NCBI GenBank assembly: GCA_947561715.1
Contig: OX387200.1
Location: 1,490,501-1,554,500 of the forward strand
Length of the DNA: 64,000 nt
Reading direction: 5' to 3'
DNA from: Ascidia mentula
Taxonomy: Eukaryota > Chordata > Ascidiacea > Phlebobranchia > Ascidiidae
The notes under the pieces are model-generated. The model did not search any database. It was not told the origin of the DNA and saw only the letters and a list, made by a program, of their open reading frames with translations. Each line of letters opens with the position of its first letter. Positions within the stretch are counted from its first letter, which is position 1. Of this stretch, positions 63,401-64,000 are shown piece by piece. Made by a program: the position numbers and the translations under genes.

Positions 63401-64000
63401 ATACATTATTTATGATACCTGGTGGTCACAACCTATTTTCAGTTTTCAACATTTAACAAAACCATTTAAAAGAGTTTACAAGCAAAATATTATGTACACT
63501 TATAAGACAGAAGTCTTGTACAATAAAATATCAATGGAAACCGTCCAGCCAAACATTATATTCTGGATACAAAGAGACATTTTAAAAACAATGCACCAAA
63601 GTTCCTGTGTTTTCATGGTGTCGACAAGCCAAACACATGACTGTAATCCATGAAAGGAAGCTACCAGTTATAAAGGGCAAAATTCAACAACAAGGAAGTG
63701 GGTGTTTGTAGAACTAAAGACGTCAAAACAAAATGATGTTTAACCAAATTTTGCAATTGTGAAATGTTGTGTGTGACTGGAAATTTAAACACACCAAATT
63801 GGAAGTGTATCTTGTAAGGTTACCTCAAATAGAGGAAAACTCAAGGAGGAGATTTTTGGGCAAAACATGATTTAGCTGCAATAACCTCCTGGATTATACA
63901 CATATTAGTAGGTAATGAAAAAAACTTATTTATTTGCAATCGCAAGGCCCAAACATAACCTTGCTTTTAAACAATGTAAAGCCAAAAACAACAAACAGCA

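Larger units (their letters stand above)
57751..64000. other. Region after the cluster without supportable genes
   Basis: Apart from the imperfect duplication and the hairpin listed separately, I see no exon series, RNA gene or recognisable transposon protein on either strand. CpG is more frequent between about 58900 and 62900 than in the gene cluster, which may hint at a promoter region of a neighbouring gene. Confidence 0.4.

Noticed and set aside
1-64000. CRISPR arrays, operons or bacterial genes
   Set aside because: The genes have introns and there are no spaced direct repeats of CRISPR type. This is a eukaryotic window.

Overview
This is AT-rich, intron-bearing animal DNA. The best guess is a tunicate, probably a Ciona-like ascidian. 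The guess rests on compact GT-AG genes, low GC, tRNA-derived SINEs, small hAT-type elements and Ig/sushi receptor architecture. It is an inference and no species marker was found.

The core of the window is a head-to-tail cluster of four paralogous genes, all on the + strand, here called A to D. Each encodes a single-pass receptor. The order is signal peptide, N-terminal beta-rich domain, sushi-like (CCP) module, four Ig-like modules, transmembrane helix, and a cytoplasmic tail with several pYxN-type tyrosines. A (1-6052) lacks its 5' exons because the window starts inside it. B spans 16131-26007, C spans 34204-41715 and D spans 47728-54867. Exons were rebuilt by hand from splice sites, phase and paralogue comparison. 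The summed CDS lengths of A, B and D are divisible by three. C is one base short in an Ig exon. Exons and introns from the second Ig onward are very similar in all four genes. The N-terminal exons differ strongly, except that A and D are close sister copies.

The stretches between genes are themselves repeated (6053-14087, 26008-33556, 41716-46559, and a diverged copy from 54868 to about 57750). Two of them carry an extra signal-peptide exon (9747, 29419) that could be an alternative first exon. Each of those two also contains a long internal direct repeat. In the third unit the two repeats have recombined into one mosaic, which removed the exon.

Mobile DNA is abundant: three SINE copies, several non-autonomous hAT elements with 8-bp target duplications, a foldback element with perfect 48-bp arms, a Penelope-like GIY-YIG fragment, and a minisatellite that amplified a tiny hAT element. 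Hammerhead-ribozyme motifs occur in introns of A, B and D, and in A they form a 284-bp repeat. From about 57750 to 64000 I found no supportable gene. That stretch has more CpG, an imperfect internal duplication and one hairpin.
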